Assembly (NCBI GenBank): GCA_025936755.1
Contig: JAICSS010000021.1
Coordinates: forward strand, 1 to 47,204
Reading direction: 5' to 3'
Source: Solirubrobacterales bacterium
GTDB taxonomy: Bacteria; Actinomycetota; Thermoleophilia; Solirubrobacterales; 70-9
DNA length: 47,204 nt
Shown here: one piece after another, positions 24,210 to 33,177 of the stretch
How positions within the stretch are numbered: the stretch's first letter is position 1
How the letters are laid out: each line of letters starts with the position of its first letter
Made by a program: the position numbers and the translations under genes
The notes under the pieces: model-generated
Seen by the model: the letters and a program-made list of their open reading frames with translations, nothing else
Told to the model about the DNA's origin: nothing
The model's database searches: none

Positions 24210-24614
24210 TTACTCGTCGGAATCGTCCGGGGAGTCGCCGCGATCGTCGCGGGCTCCCTGGGCGCTGCGCTCGCGCGGGCCGGGCGCTGCGGTGACGGCG
24301 GGCGGCACGATCACCGGCGCACCCGGGTCGACCTTGAAGATCCGGAAGCGGAGGACGCCGTCGGCGATCTTCAGGTTGTGGTCGAGCGAGTCGAGCAGGT
24401 CGCTCGGGGCCTCGAACCGCATCCAGCGGTAGTCCGCCTCGGTGCGGTGGTTGATCTCGTAGGCCATCTTCCGCAGGCCCCAGGAGTTCTCGTGCTTGAG
24501 ATCCCCTTTGGCCTCGATCTGGCCGCGGGCATCCTGCGCCAGCGCATCGCGCGCGGGGGCGTCGAGTTCGGGGTCCAGCATCAGGACCAGCTCATATTCG
24601 CGTGGTGCGGGCAA
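24210..24614 (-). CDS. rpsF: 30S ribosomal protein S6
   Basis: Small-subunit platform protein, partner of S18. The core is YELVLMLDPELDAPARDALA (7-26), WGLRKMAYEINHRTEADYRW and a C-terminal VLRFRIFKVDP strand. The length of 134 exceeds the usual ~96 because of a Pro-rich then acidic tail (ending in several Asp/Glu residues). It is the first gene of the ribosome/replication cluster; TTG start with a TATAGT -10 box 11 nt upstream, so the 5' leader would be only a few nucleotides. Confidence 0.95.
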   Translation of the reverse strand: MPAPREYELVLMLDPELDAPARDALAQDARGQIEAKGDLKHENSWGLRKMAYEINHRTEADYRWMRFEAPSDLLDSLDHNLKIADGVLRFRIFKVDPGAPVIVPPAVTAAPGPRERSAQGARDDRGDSPDDSDE

Positions 24615-24625
24615 AACGGCGAAGG

Positions 24626-24631
24626 ACTATA
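24626..24631 (-). promoter_or_regulatory. -10 box of the rpsF-ssb-rpsR-rplI cluster
   Basis: TATAGT on the minus strand, 11 nt before the rpsF TTG at 24614. It is the closest match to the TATAAT consensus in this region; the expected leader is about 4 nt. Confidence 0.55.
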
Positions 24632-24671
24632 GCGGCGGGATGGGTGCGACGCCCGGCGGCCGCTCTGCGCG

Positions 24672-25076
24672 CTAACGCGGCGCGAACTCCTCCGATCCGT
24701 CGCCGGGCGAAACGGGTCGGGGCGCGGGAGCCGGAGGAGGCGCGGGCGCCGGTGGCGGTTCGTACGGCGCCGGTCGAGGCCGGGGAGGGGGCGGTGCGGG
24801 TGGCGGGGGCGCCGACTTGAGATTCCGCAGATGCCCGCGGTGGAGCTCGCGGCGGTGCCTTGGCTTCGGGCTGCCCCCGATCTTCTTGGCAGGGGCAGGG
24901 GCAGGGGGAGGCCCCTCGGGCGGCGGAAGGACCCGCGGCAATCCGACGTCGGCGCCCAGCGGCGGCGGCTCGGGCGGGCGCAGGAGCGCCGGCAGCGCCT
25001 GCAAGGCGAGCAGGAGGGCGACGGCGGCCGCCGCCACCTTCCACATCCCCGCCCAACGAACCCGTACGCCGCGCAC
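24672..25076 (-). CDS. proline-rich membrane-anchored protein
   Basis: A 134-residue protein with one N-terminal membrane helix (about 12-31, KVAAAAVALLLALQALPALL) and an extracytoplasmic tail dominated by Pro, Ala and Arg, including an APAPAKKIGGSPKPRHRREL segment in the middle. Such tails usually act as spacers through the cell wall. No domain is recognised. Low-complexity composition means that the reading frame itself is the main support; the start (ATG 25076) has no clear ribosome binding site. Confidence 0.55.
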   Translation of the reverse strand: MRGVRVRWAGMWKVAAAAVALLLALQALPALLRPPEPPPLGADVGLPRVLPPPEGPPPAPAPAKKIGGSPKPRHRRELHRGHLRNLKSAPPPPAPPPPRPRPAPYEPPPAPAPPPAPAPRPVSPGDGSEEFAPR

Positions 25077-25113
25077 CCCTTCTTAAGGCGCGGCGGAGCA
25101 AAACTCTCCCCCC

Positions 25114-26574
25114 TCAGGCGTGCGAGCGAGCGGCTTCGATGTCCTGCAGCTGGTCGTCGACCCAGTCGCCGGGGTTGCGGGAGAAGATGATCTCGCGCAG
25201 GCCCTCCGCCCGCCGGCGCTTCTCCTCCTCCTCCATCGTCAGCGCCCGGTGGATCGCGTCGGCCTGCTCCTGGATGTCGAAGGGGTTGACCGAGAGCACG
25301 TAGTCGGCCAGCTCCTCGTGGGAGCCGGTGTTCTCGGAGAGCATCAGAACCCCGTCGCGGGTGTTGACCGCCGGCGCCTCCTTCGCGACCAGGTTCATCC
25401 CGTCGAAGAGCGAGTTGACCATCAGCAGGTCGAAGTGCTTGTAGCGGGCGACCGCGTCGTAGAAGTTCTCGTAGATCTTCAGGTCGATCGGCATCCAGTC
25501 GGTGGTTCCGTGGCGGTGGTTGACGACGGCGACCAGCGCCTCGATCCGTTCCAGGTACTCGGCGTACTCGGGGACGTCCTGGCGCGAGGGCTGCAGGTGG
25601 GCGATGAAGGTGACCTCTTCGCGGAACTCGGGGTGCTGGGTGAGGAAGGTGTCGAAGGCGGTGAAGCCGCGCAGCACGTTCTTCGAGAGGTCGGCGCGGT
25701 CGACGCGGATGATCAGGTGCCGGCGCCGCCGCTCCAGCACCTCGCGCTCGGCTTCGGCGACCTCGGGCGAGGCGGCCGCCCGTTTCAGCCGCTGCGCGTC
25801 GATCCCCAGCGGGTAGGCACGGGCGATCGTCCTGCCCCCCGCGTGCCGCACCTCGGCGGCGCCGTAGTCGACCTCGACGTCCTCCAGCAGCTCGTCGCAG
25901 CAGCGGAGGAAGTTGATGCCGTAGGCCTGGGTGTGAAAGCCGATGATGTCGTTGGCCAGCATCCCCGCGTAGATCGCTTCGCGGATCCGCCGCGGCAGGG
26001 TCCGCCAGCTGTCCGGCTGCGACCAGGGGATGTGGACGAAGTGGTGGAGGAAGGCGTCGGGCCGCTCGGCCTTGATCATCCCGGGGGCCGTGTAGAGGTG
26101 GTAGTCGTGCAGCATCACCAGCGGGTCCGCCTGTCCCTCGATCTCGGCGAGGACGGCCTCGGCGATGTCCTGGTTGACGGTCTGGTAGCCATGGTCCCAG
26201 GCGTCGATCTCCTGCTGGCGGATGTCCGGCGCGTTGGAGATGTCCCAGAGGTAGTGCTGGATGAACCAGAGGATCGGGTTGGCGATCACGTTGTAGAAGC
26301 GGTCGTAGGCCTCGGGGTCGCTGCCGACCAGCCGCACCCGGTACTCGATCCCGTCCAGCTCCTGCTCGATCGGGCCCCCCGCCTCCTCGGAGGCGGCGAC
26401 GTCCTCGTCGGTCATCGCCGAGGCGATCCAGAGGGCGTCGCGGTGGGAGACGAGGCCCGAGAGCGCGGTGACCAGGCCGCCGCCGCCGCGGCGGACCGTC
26501 CGCTGGCCGCTCTCGTCGCGGTCGAACTGGAGCGGGCCCCGGTTGGAGACGATGATCAGGGGCGAGGAGCTCAC
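25114..26574 (-). CDS. otsA: alpha,alpha-trehalose-phosphate synthase (GT20)
   Basis: Transfers glucose from a nucleotide sugar to glucose-6-phosphate, giving trehalose-6-phosphate. GT20 motifs are seen: IIVSNRGPLQFDRD (7-20), GGGGLVTALSGLV (32-44), the acceptor/donor segment VMLHDYHLYTAPGMIKAERP, FVHIPWSQPDSWRTLP, and the C-terminal DGMNLVAKEAPAVN with SENTGSHEEL. Length 486 is normal. GTG start with a TAGTCT -10 box 7 nt upstream, inside a 12-bp direct repeat. No otsB phosphatase lies in the window. The neighbouring treT-like gene is on the same strand, but the 52-nt gap contains this gene's own promoter. Confidence 0.88.
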   Translation of the reverse strand: MSSSPLIIVSNRGPLQFDRDESGQRTVRRGGGGLVTALSGLVSHRDALWIASAMTDEDVAASEEAGGPIEQELDGIEYRVRLVGSDPEAYDRFYNVIANPILWFIQHYLWDISNAPDIRQQEIDAWDHGYQTVNQDIAEAVLAEIEGQADPLVMLHDYHLYTAPGMIKAERPDAFLHHFVHIPWSQPDSWRTLPRRIREAIYAGMLANDIIGFHTQAYGINFLRCCDELLEDVEVDYGAAEVRHAGGRTIARAYPLGIDAQRLKRAAASPEVAEAEREVLERRRRHLIIRVDRADLSKNVLRGFTAFDTFLTQHPEFREEVTFIAHLQPSRQDVPEYAEYLERIEALVAVVNHRHGTTDWMPIDLKIYENFYDAVARYKHFDLLMVNSLFDGMNLVAKEAPAVNTRDGVLMLSENTGSHEELADYVLSVNPFDIQEQADAIHRALTMEEEEKRRRAEGLREIIFSRNPGDWVDDQLQDIEAARSHA

Positions 26575-26581
26575 GCCGCAG

Positions 26582-26587
26582 AGACTA
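26582..26587 (-). promoter_or_regulatory. -10 box of otsA, leaderless
   Basis: TAGTCT on the minus strand, 7 nt before GTG at 26574. Confidence 0.5.
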
Positions 26588-26608
26588 AGGGGTACCGACT
26601 ATGGGGTA
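26583..26608. repeat. 12-bp tandem direct repeat over the otsA promoter
   Basis: GACTAAGGGGTA (26583-26594) and GACTATGGGGTA (26597-26608) differ at one base and are offset by 14 bp. The first copy contains the otsA -10 box. It could be a regulator site or a duplicated promoter. Confidence 0.45.
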
Positions 26609-26626
26609 GCGGCGTGCGCGACCGGC

Positions 26627-27868
26627 TCAGTCGCCGAGGTCGGCGAAGAGCTGCAGCCAGTCGCGCAGCAGGCGCGGGGTGAGGAAACGGCGCCGGGCGT
26701 GCTCCTTGCCCTCGCGGCCGAGCTGCTTGCCGAGGCCGGGGTCGCGGAGGATCTCGAGGCAGCGCTGCGCGCACTCCGAGGGGGAGTCGACGAGGAAGCC
26801 GCTGACCCCGTCCTCGATCTGCAGCGGGATCCCGCCGACGTTGCCGGCGACGGTCGGCCGCCCCTTCCAGAGCGCCTCGGTGACGGTGAGGCCGAAGCCC
26901 TCGCGGATCGACTTCTGCAGGCAGACGTCGGACTGGGACTGGAAGGCGTTGACCTCGATCGCGCCGACGTTGTTGAGGTTGCTGAGGATTTTGACGTCCT
27001 CGTCGCCGCCGGCGTATTCGAAGGTCTTCTGGAAGTACTCCATGCCCTCGGGGTCGTCGGTGGCCATCGAGCCGACCATCGCCAGCTGCGCCTCCGGCAC
27101 CCGCTCGGTCACCTCGCGGTAGGCGTCGATGACGCCGATCGGGTCCTTCCACGGGTCGAAACGGGAAACCTGGGTGATCAGCGGCCGGTCGACGTCGATC
27201 CCGAACTGGCGGCAGACGAAGGCGGCGTCCTCGGGCGAGAAGGCCATGTTCTTCGGCGAGAGCGGATCGATCGCAGGCGGGATGATGTTGACCGCCTCGC
27301 GATGGCGCCCCATTTCGTTGGGCACGTACTGCTCCATGTGCCAGACGCTGGCGTCGTACTCTTCGATCATCGGCAGCAGCCGCTCGATCGGCGCCGGGTT
27401 GGGGGTCGAGAGATCGATGTGGCAGCGCCAGATCCACTTGCCGCCCTTGGCCAGGGCGCCGCGGCGGAGGCCGATCGGCTGCGGGTCGTGGACGATGACC
27501 AGGTCCCACTCGCCCTGCAGGCCCTCGGCGTTCATCGCGTTGATCTCGTCGAAGACCTCCCACTGCTCGTCGCTGAGGGTCTCCTCCGCGCCCTGCAGGG
27601 AGTTATGGAGGAGCTTGGTCGCGTTGTAGAACTCTTCCTTGCCGAAGATCACGTGCCAGTGGGCGTCGACGCCGACGTCGCGCATCAGCGGTACCAGCGT
27701 GTAAAGGATCTCCGAGACGCCGCCGCCGAAGGCGGTGGCGCTGACGTGGAGAACCCGCTTCCCTTTCAGGGGCTCGGCGAGCTCGCGGATCTGCTCCGTC
27801 AGGTCTTTGCCGACGATGTGGGTGTAGTCGGCGAGGGTCTTGTGGCCGAGGGCGACTTCCTGAAGCAA
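26627..27868 (-). CDS. treT: trehalose synthase TreT-like glycosyltransferase (GT4)
   Basis: TreT makes trehalose reversibly from an NDP-glucose and free glucose. The N-terminal HVSATAFGGGVSEILYTLVP (45-64) is typical of TreT, with WHVIFGKEEFYNATKLLHNS following. The C-terminal GT-B domain has SIREGFGLTVTEALWKGRP (donor-site Glu residues) and NVGGIPLQIEDGVSGFLVD. Length 413 fits. The TTG start follows a weak TAGAAC box 7 nt upstream. With the GT20 gene beside it, the cell may have two trehalose routes. GT4 enzymes making glucosylglycerate-type osmolytes are related, so the exact product is not proven. Confidence 0.8.
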   Translation of the reverse strand: MLQEVALGHKTLADYTHIVGKDLTEQIRELAEPLKGKRVLHVSATAFGGGVSEILYTLVPLMRDVGVDAHWHVIFGKEEFYNATKLLHNSLQGAEETLSDEQWEVFDEINAMNAEGLQGEWDLVIVHDPQPIGLRRGALAKGGKWIWRCHIDLSTPNPAPIERLLPMIEEYDASVWHMEQYVPNEMGRHREAVNIIPPAIDPLSPKNMAFSPEDAAFVCRQFGIDVDRPLITQVSRFDPWKDPIGVIDAYREVTERVPEAQLAMVGSMATDDPEGMEYFQKTFEYAGGDEDVKILSNLNNVGAIEVNAFQSQSDVCLQKSIREGFGLTVTEALWKGRPTVAGNVGGIPLQIEDGVSGFLVDSPSECAQRCLEILRDPGLGKQLGREGKEHARRRFLTPRLLRDWLQLFADLGD

Positions 27869-27931
27869 GGCTGGAGTTCTACACCGATGTGCGGCGACGT
27901 GGTGTCCAGCCGCCGGCGGCGGCGCCCGGCG

Positions 27932-29092
27932 CTAGCCCGAGCCGGAGCTGTCGGGGCGCTTGCCGAGGGTCACCTTGACGTCCTCGCGCTTGCCGTCGCG
28001 GAGCAGCGTCAGCGTCACCACGTCGCCCGGCTGCTTGGTGGCGATCGCTTCGGCCAGGTCGTCGGGCCGGACGATGTCCCTGCCGTCCACCTGCAGGATC
28101 ACGTCGCCGCCGGTCCGGTACTGGGCGGCCTGGAACTGGACCTTTTCGTCGCCGCCTTCGATCCCGGCCCTCTCGGCCGGGCCGCCGGAGACGACGTCGG
28201 CGACGAGGCTGCCGAAGGTGGTGTCGAGCCCGAGCTTGCGGGCCAGCTGCGGGTAGAGCGGCTGGCCGGAGACGCCGATGTAGGCGTATTCCGCCTGTCC
28301 GTCCTGGCGCAGTTGGGCGACGGAGCGCTTGATCGCCGAGACCGGGACCGCGAACCCGACCCCGTCGTTGGCGCCGGAGTTGGTCTCGATCTGCTGGTTG
28401 ATCCCGATCACGCGGCCGCCGGCGTCGAGCAGCGGCCCGCCGGAGTTGCCGGGGTTGATCGAGGCGTCGGTCTGGATCGCGCCGGAGATTTCGAAGCGGG
28501 TGAGGGATTTGACCGCGCGGTCGGTGGCGGAGACGACCCCGACCGAGAGCGACTGCTGCTCGCCGAAGGGGCTGCCGATCGCGGCGACGGGCTGGCCGAC
28601 CCGCAGGTCCTTGTCGTCTCCCAGCTCGAGCGGGTGCAGGGCGAACCCGTCGGGGGCGATCTTCAGCAGGGCGACGTCGACGAAGGGGTCGAAGCCGACG
28701 ATCTCGGCAGGGACGACGTTGCGGTTGGGGAACTCGATGTACACCTGCTTCGCCGGTTCGCGTTCCCCGCTCGATTCGTCGGTGACGACGTGGGCGTTGG
28801 TGACGATCTCGCCTTCTTCGTCGAGGACGAAGCCGGAGCCTTCGGCGGCGCTGGCGCCGAAGACGGAGCGGATGGTCACCACCCCGGGGGCGGCCTCTTC
28901 GTAGATCCGGGTGGCGTCGAAGCCGGGGCTGGAGGCCTCGACGACCACTTCCGGCGGGGGCGACCCGGCGACCTTTGCGACGGAATCGCCGCCGCCGCCA
29001 TCGCCCTGCGTCGCGGATTCGCCTCCCGAGCCGCAGCCGGCGAGGAGAGCCAGGATGGCCAGCAGCGCGAGGAAGGCGGATGGCCGCCTCAC
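27932..29092 (-). CDS. HtrA/DegP-like serine protease lipoprotein with PDZ domain
   Basis: Envelope quality-control protease. The signal peptide ends in a lipobox (LLAGC, Cys20). The S1C trypsin-like domain has the complete catalytic triad: H101 in TNAHVV, D139 in PFVDVALL and S217 in GNSGGPLL. One PDZ domain follows (about 290-375, YIGVSGQPL ... GGPAERAGIEGGDEK). It overlaps the histidine kinase stop by ATGA, giving the order regulator, kinase, protease. This resembles the mycobacterial mprA-mprB-pepD arrangement, where the protease is made under cell-envelope stress. Confidence 0.93.
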   Translation of the reverse strand: MRRPSAFLALLAILALLAGCGSGGESATQGDGGGGDSVAKVAGSPPPEVVVEASSPGFDATRIYEEAAPGVVTIRSVFGASAAEGSGFVLDEEGEIVTNAHVVTDESSGEREPAKQVYIEFPNRNVVPAEIVGFDPFVDVALLKIAPDGFALHPLELGDDKDLRVGQPVAAIGSPFGEQQSLSVGVVSATDRAVKSLTRFEISGAIQTDASINPGNSGGPLLDAGGRVIGINQQIETNSGANDGVGFAVPVSAIKRSVAQLRQDGQAEYAYIGVSGQPLYPQLARKLGLDTTFGSLVADVVSGGPAERAGIEGGDEKVQFQAAQYRTGGDVILQVDGRDIVRPDDLAEAIATKQPGDVVTLTLLRDGKREDVKVTLGKRPDSSGSG

Positions 29093-30162
29093 GAGGCGAC
29101 CCTGACCGGGACCCTGGTGGACCTCGGCCCGCTCACCTCGCGGGTGCCCGGCGGCAGGTCCAGGGTGAAGGCGGTGAAGCGGCGGCTGGAGCTGATCGTG
29201 ATCTCGCCCTGCATCCGCTGCGCCAGCTCGGTGGCGATCGCCAGCCCGAGACCGGAGCCGCCCGCCTTGTCGGCCGTGTAGAAGCGCTCGAAGATCCGCT
29301 TCTGGACGCGTTGGGGAATTCCCGACCCCGCGTCGGAGACGGTCAGCTCGGCACGGCCGTTGGCGGAGTAGGTGGTCACGGTGACGTCGGTGCCCTCGGG
29401 GGTGTGGGTGAGGGCGTTGTCGAGCAGGATACGGATGATCTGGCGCACCCGATCGGGGTCACCGAGGGCGATCGCCGCCTGCTCGGGCGTCCGCAGCTGC
29501 AGACGGGAGCCGCGGAGTTCCGCCCGCGCCCCGAACTCCCGCGTCACCTCGCGCGCCAGGGCGGTGAGGTCGACGGCGCTGGCCCGCATCTCCACCGCGC
29601 CGGCGTCGAGCTGGGAGAGGTCGAGGAGGTCGGTGGTCAGCTTCGTCAGGCGCTCGATCTGCTGGCGCATCGTCCGCACGAACTCGGCCCGCTCCTCCGG
29701 GCTCGGGTCCTCGTCTTCGAGCAGCTCGACGAAGCCGCCGAGGGAAAAGATGGGGGTCCGGAGCTCGTGCGAGGCGTTGGCGATGAACTGCTTGCGGGCG
29801 CTGTCGAGCTCGGCGAGGCGGCGCTGCATCTCGTTGAAGGTGCGGGCGAGGTCGCCGAGCTGACCGGCCGAGGCGACCGGGATCGAGGTTTCGAAGTTGC
29901 CGTCGGCGACTTTGCGCGCGGCTTCCTGCAGGCTGCGGATGTTGTTGGCCGCGGCCCGCGTGTAATAGAGGCCGATCGCGGTGGCGATCGCGACCGCGAT
30001 CAGCCCGCCGGTGAGGATCTGCAGTTTGACGTCGCCGGCGCCGCTGGCCGAGCCGCCGATCGCGACCGCGTAGACGTAGACGACCGCGGTGGCGCCGACC
30101 GCGATCGCGATCGAGATCAGGGTGATGCGGCTGGAGAGGTCGCTGAACCGGAGCCCCCGCAT
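29089..30162 (-). CDS. sensor histidine kinase, HAMP domain, almost no external sensor
   Basis: A 357-residue membrane kinase. TM1 is at about 13-35 and TM2 at 48-68, leaving only about 12 residues outside, so stimulus detection is likely within or at the membrane. HAMP follows (70-120), then the phosphoacceptor box FIANASHELRTPIFS with H132, the N box DNALTHTPEGT, a G1-like DAGSGIP and GGSGLGLAIA. The ATG at 30162 lies 5 nt after the response-regulator stop; the ORF extends further upstream only in the regulator's shadow. It presumably phosphorylates the adjacent regulator. Confidence 0.92.
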   Translation of the reverse strand: MRGLRFSDLSSRITLISIAIAVGATAVVYVYAVAIGGSASGAGDVKLQILTGGLIAVAIATAIGLYYTRAAANNIRSLQEAARKVADGNFETSIPVASAGQLGDLARTFNEMQRRLAELDSARKQFIANASHELRTPIFSLGGFVELLEDEDPSPEERAEFVRTMRQQIERLTKLTTDLLDLSQLDAGAVEMRASAVDLTALAREVTREFGARAELRGSRLQLRTPEQAAIALGDPDRVRQIIRILLDNALTHTPEGTDVTVTTYSANGRAELTVSDAGSGIPQRVQKRIFERFYTADKAGGSGLGLAIATELAQRMQGEITISSSRRFTAFTLDLPPGTREVSGPRSTRVPVRVAS

Positions 30163-30167
30163 CGTCT

Positions 30168-30863
<696 letters not shown>

Positions 30864-30871
30864 GACCTCGA

Positions 30872-30877
30872 AGGGTA
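30872..30877 (-). promoter_or_regulatory. -10 box of the two-component/HtrA operon, leaderless
   Basis: TACCCT on the minus strand, 8 nt before GTG at 30863. Confidence 0.5.
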
Positions 30878-30944
30878 GTCCCCGGCCCAGTTTGGACGCA
30901 TGTGCGAGTACTAAGAACTAAGGGTCCGGGTATGCACGCCGATA

Positions 30945-31142
30945 ATGATCGCGGAAGCCATGGAGCCCCAGGAACTGAAATCTCTGGTCGAGACCGGCAG
31001 CTACAAGCCGGACCCCGCGCAGGTCGCGATGGCGATGCTCTCCCGCCGGGGCGTTCGCGAGCTGCTGACCGGGATCCACGCTACGGCGCCGCAAAATGGT
31101 CATAGCCCAGGGCCTCCAGCCGTCCGCCCCCGGGCAGCCTGA
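30945..31142 (+). CDS. small FlgM-like (anti-sigma-28 type) protein
   Basis: A 65-residue protein (60 from ATG 30960). [20 protein letters not shown] followed by [17 protein letters not shown] resembles the C-terminal sigma-binding part of FlgM, which has the pattern LK..I..G.Y..D...VA..ML. No other flagellar gene is in the window, so it may act on a different sigma factor or be an orphan. The last 20 residues are antisense to the thiL 3' end and look uninformative. Identification is by pattern only. Confidence 0.45.
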   Translation: MIAEAMEPQELKSLVETGSYKPDPAQVAMAMLSRRGVRELLTGIHATAPQNGHSPGPPAVRPRAA

Positions 31143-32070
31143 TCTCGACTTCCCCGCCAGGCGCGACCTCGCCGATCGGGACGAGGGTCGTCTCCGCCGC
31201 GTCTCCCATGCGGGAGACGGCTTTGGCGAGAGCGTCGGCCGGCAGGGTCGCCAGCAGCTCGTAGTCCTCGCCGCCGCTGACCGCAAGCTGCAAGGGGTCC
31301 TGCCCCGCCGCCGCCGCGACCTCGGCGACCCCTCTCGCCAGCGGCAGCGAGCCGGCGTCGATCTCCAGCGCGACGCCGCTGGCGTGGGCGAGGTGGCCGG
31401 CGTCGCCGGCAAGTCCGTCGCTGAGGTCGATCATCGCCCTCGCCCCCGCCTCGGCCAGGGCGCGGCCGGAGCCCAGGCGCGGAGAGGGGTCGAGCTGGCG
31501 GGCGCGGAGCCGCGCGGCAACGGGCTCGGCGACTGCGGCGGCGAGGCTCGGATCCTCGAGGAGGAGCCGGCCGGCGGCCGCGGCGCCGATCTCGCCGGTG
31601 AGGACGACGAGGTCGCCGGGCTCGGCGCCGCTACGGGTGACGAAGTCGGAGGCCGCCGGCGCGTGGCCGACGACGGTCACCGCCAGGGTCAGGACCGGCG
31701 CCCGGGTCAGGTCGCCTCCGGCGATCGCGGTGCCGGTGGCCTGCGCCAGCTCCAGCATCCCGTCCAGGAGGGCGTGGAGGTCGTCTTCGCCGAGCTCGCT
31801 CGGCGCCCCGAGGACGACGTAGGCCTCGCCGGCCTCGGCGCCCATCGCGGCGAGGTCGGAGAGAGCGGTGGCGAGCGCCTTGCGGCCGATCGTCCGCAGC
31901 TCGGTCTCGCCGCGACGGAAGTGGACGCCCTCGACGATCGCGTCGACCGAGGTGACCGTGGCGCCGCCGGGAACCGTGACCGCGGCGTCGTCGCCGCTGC
32001 CCAGCACCACCCGCCGTCCCGCCTCGGGAAGGCGCTCGCGCAGCTTCGCAAGCAACTCGAACTCGCCCAT
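31081..32070 (-). CDS. thiL: thiamine-monophosphate kinase
   Basis: Phosphorylates thiamine monophosphate to the active cofactor thiamine pyrophosphate. A 329-residue PurM-like kinase: [11 protein letters not shown] (24-34), [13 protein letters not shown] (40-52) with substrate-binding residues, [31 protein letters not shown], and [14 protein letters not shown] near residue 215. ATG start with AATAGT 6 nt upstream. The 3' end overlaps the opposing FlgM-like frame by 62 nt. The other thiamine genes are elsewhere. Confidence 0.95.
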   Translation of the reverse strand: MGEFELLAKLRERLPEAGRRVVLGSGDDAAVTVPGGATVTSVDAIVEGVHFRRGETELRTIGRKALATALSDLAAMGAEAGEAYVVLGAPSELGEDDLHALLDGMLELAQATGTAIAGGDLTRAPVLTLAVTVVGHAPAASDFVTRSGAEPGDLVVLTGEIGAAAAGRLLLEDPSLAAAVAEPVAARLRARQLDPSPRLGSGRALAEAGARAMIDLSDGLAGDAGHLAHASGVALEIDAGSLPLARGVAEVAAAAGQDPLQLAVSGGEDYELLATLPADALAKAVSRMGDAAETTLVPIGEVAPGGEVEIRLPGGGRLEALGYDHFAAP

Positions 32071-32076
32071 CCCCCG

Positions 32077-32082
32077 ACTATT
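32077..32082 (-). promoter_or_regulatory. -10 box of thiL, leaderless
   Basis: AATAGT on the minus strand, 6 nt before ATG at 32070; 4 of 6 bases match TATAAT. Confidence 0.4.
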
Positions 32083-32103
32083 CCAGACGCTCGGAGAGCG
32101 ACT

Positions 32104-33177
32104 ATGGTGCGGACGGACGTGGAGAGCCGCCAACCATTCCTGCACCGGTTGGGCGAGGCGGGGGCGCGGGTCGGCAAAAAGCCGCCGCGCAGCCGCAAGG
32201 TCCGCCTCGCCCTCCAGCTCGGCCTCGCCGTCGTGATCTTCGGCTTCCTCGTCCTGACCGTGATCGACCAGTGGGGGGAGATCAAGGACGAGGGCATCCA
32301 CTTCCACGTCGGCTGGCTGCTCCCGGCGATCGTCGTCCTGCCGATCTTCTACGTCCTCAGCGCCTACGGCTGGGACCTCACCCTGCGTTTCCTCGGCTAC
32401 CGGATCGGCTTCCGCCGGGCGCAGGTCGCCTGGGGGCAGCCGCTGCTGGCGCGCTACGTCCCCGGCAGCGTCCTCTACGTGCTCGGGCGGGTCCTGCTCT
32501 CCGAAAAAGCCGGGATCCCGCGGCGGATCACGATCGCCAGCATCGTCTACGAACAGGCCGTCTCCGCCACCTCGGCGGTCGTCGTCGCCTCCTACTTCAT
32601 CATCGAGCACCCCGATCTCCAGGGCCACGCCTACCGCTGGGCGGTGCTGCTGCTGATCCCGGCGGCGATCGCCCTGCTGCACCCGAGGGTCTTCGGGCCG
32701 CTGGCGAACCGGGTCCTGCGGATGTTCGGCCGCGAGCCGCTGCCGGCGGTGATCTCGCTGCGGGGGGTGGTCGCGCTGATCGCCTTCTACTCCCTCAACT
32801 GGCTGGTGATCGCGGTCGGCCTCTACTGCGTCGCCCGCTCGGTCACCTTCATCCCCTCCGAAGACATCCTCCTCGTCGGCTCCGCCCAGGCGATCGGCTA
32901 CTTCGCGGCCCTGGTCACCCTGATCGCTCCGGCCGGGCTCGGCCCCAAGGACGCCGCTTTCGCCTGGGGGCTGAAGGCGGCGCTGCCGAGCAAGAGCTTC
33001 GCCCTCGGTTCGCTGATCGCGATCGCCGTCCGCGGGGTTCTGACCCTGGCGGAACTGATCTACGTGGGGCTGGTGACGGCGCTGGGGCGGCGCGAGGGGT
33101 GGAGCATCCAGACGGGGATCCTGCACGCCTCGCCCGAGGAGGAAGAGGCTCAGAGCGGGATCCGCGCCCCGAGCTGA
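32104..33177 (+). CDS. flippase-like membrane protein (lysylphosphatidylglycerol synthase TM family)
   Basis: A 357-residue protein with about eight membrane helices and the family hallmark [15 protein letters not shown] near residue 280, plus [20 protein letters not shown] in the middle. It belongs to the UPF0104/LPG_synthase_TM group, whose members move or modify lipid-linked substrates. It may serve the adjacent cell-wall glycosyltransferase or PBP, which lie convergent to it; the last 28 nt overlap the opposing gene. Start ATG 32104 or GTG 32107/32119 cannot be separated. Exact substrate unknown. Confidence 0.82.
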   Translation: MVRTDVESRQPFLHRLGEAGARVGKKPPRSRKVRLALQLGLAVVIFGFLVLTVIDQWGEIKDEGIHFHVGWLLPAIVVLPIFYVLSAYGWDLTLRFLGYRIGFRRAQVAWGQPLLARYVPGSVLYVLGRVLLSEKAGIPRRITIASIVYEQAVSATSAVVVASYFIIEHPDLQGHAYRWAVLLLIPAAIALLHPRVFGPLANRVLRMFGREPLPAVISLRGVVALIAFYSLNWLVIAVGLYCVARSVTFIPSEDILLVGSAQAIGYFAALVTLIAPAGLGPKDAAFAWGLKAALPSKSFALGSLIAIAVRGVLTLAELIYVGLVTALGRREGWSIQTGILHASPEEEEAQSGIRAPS

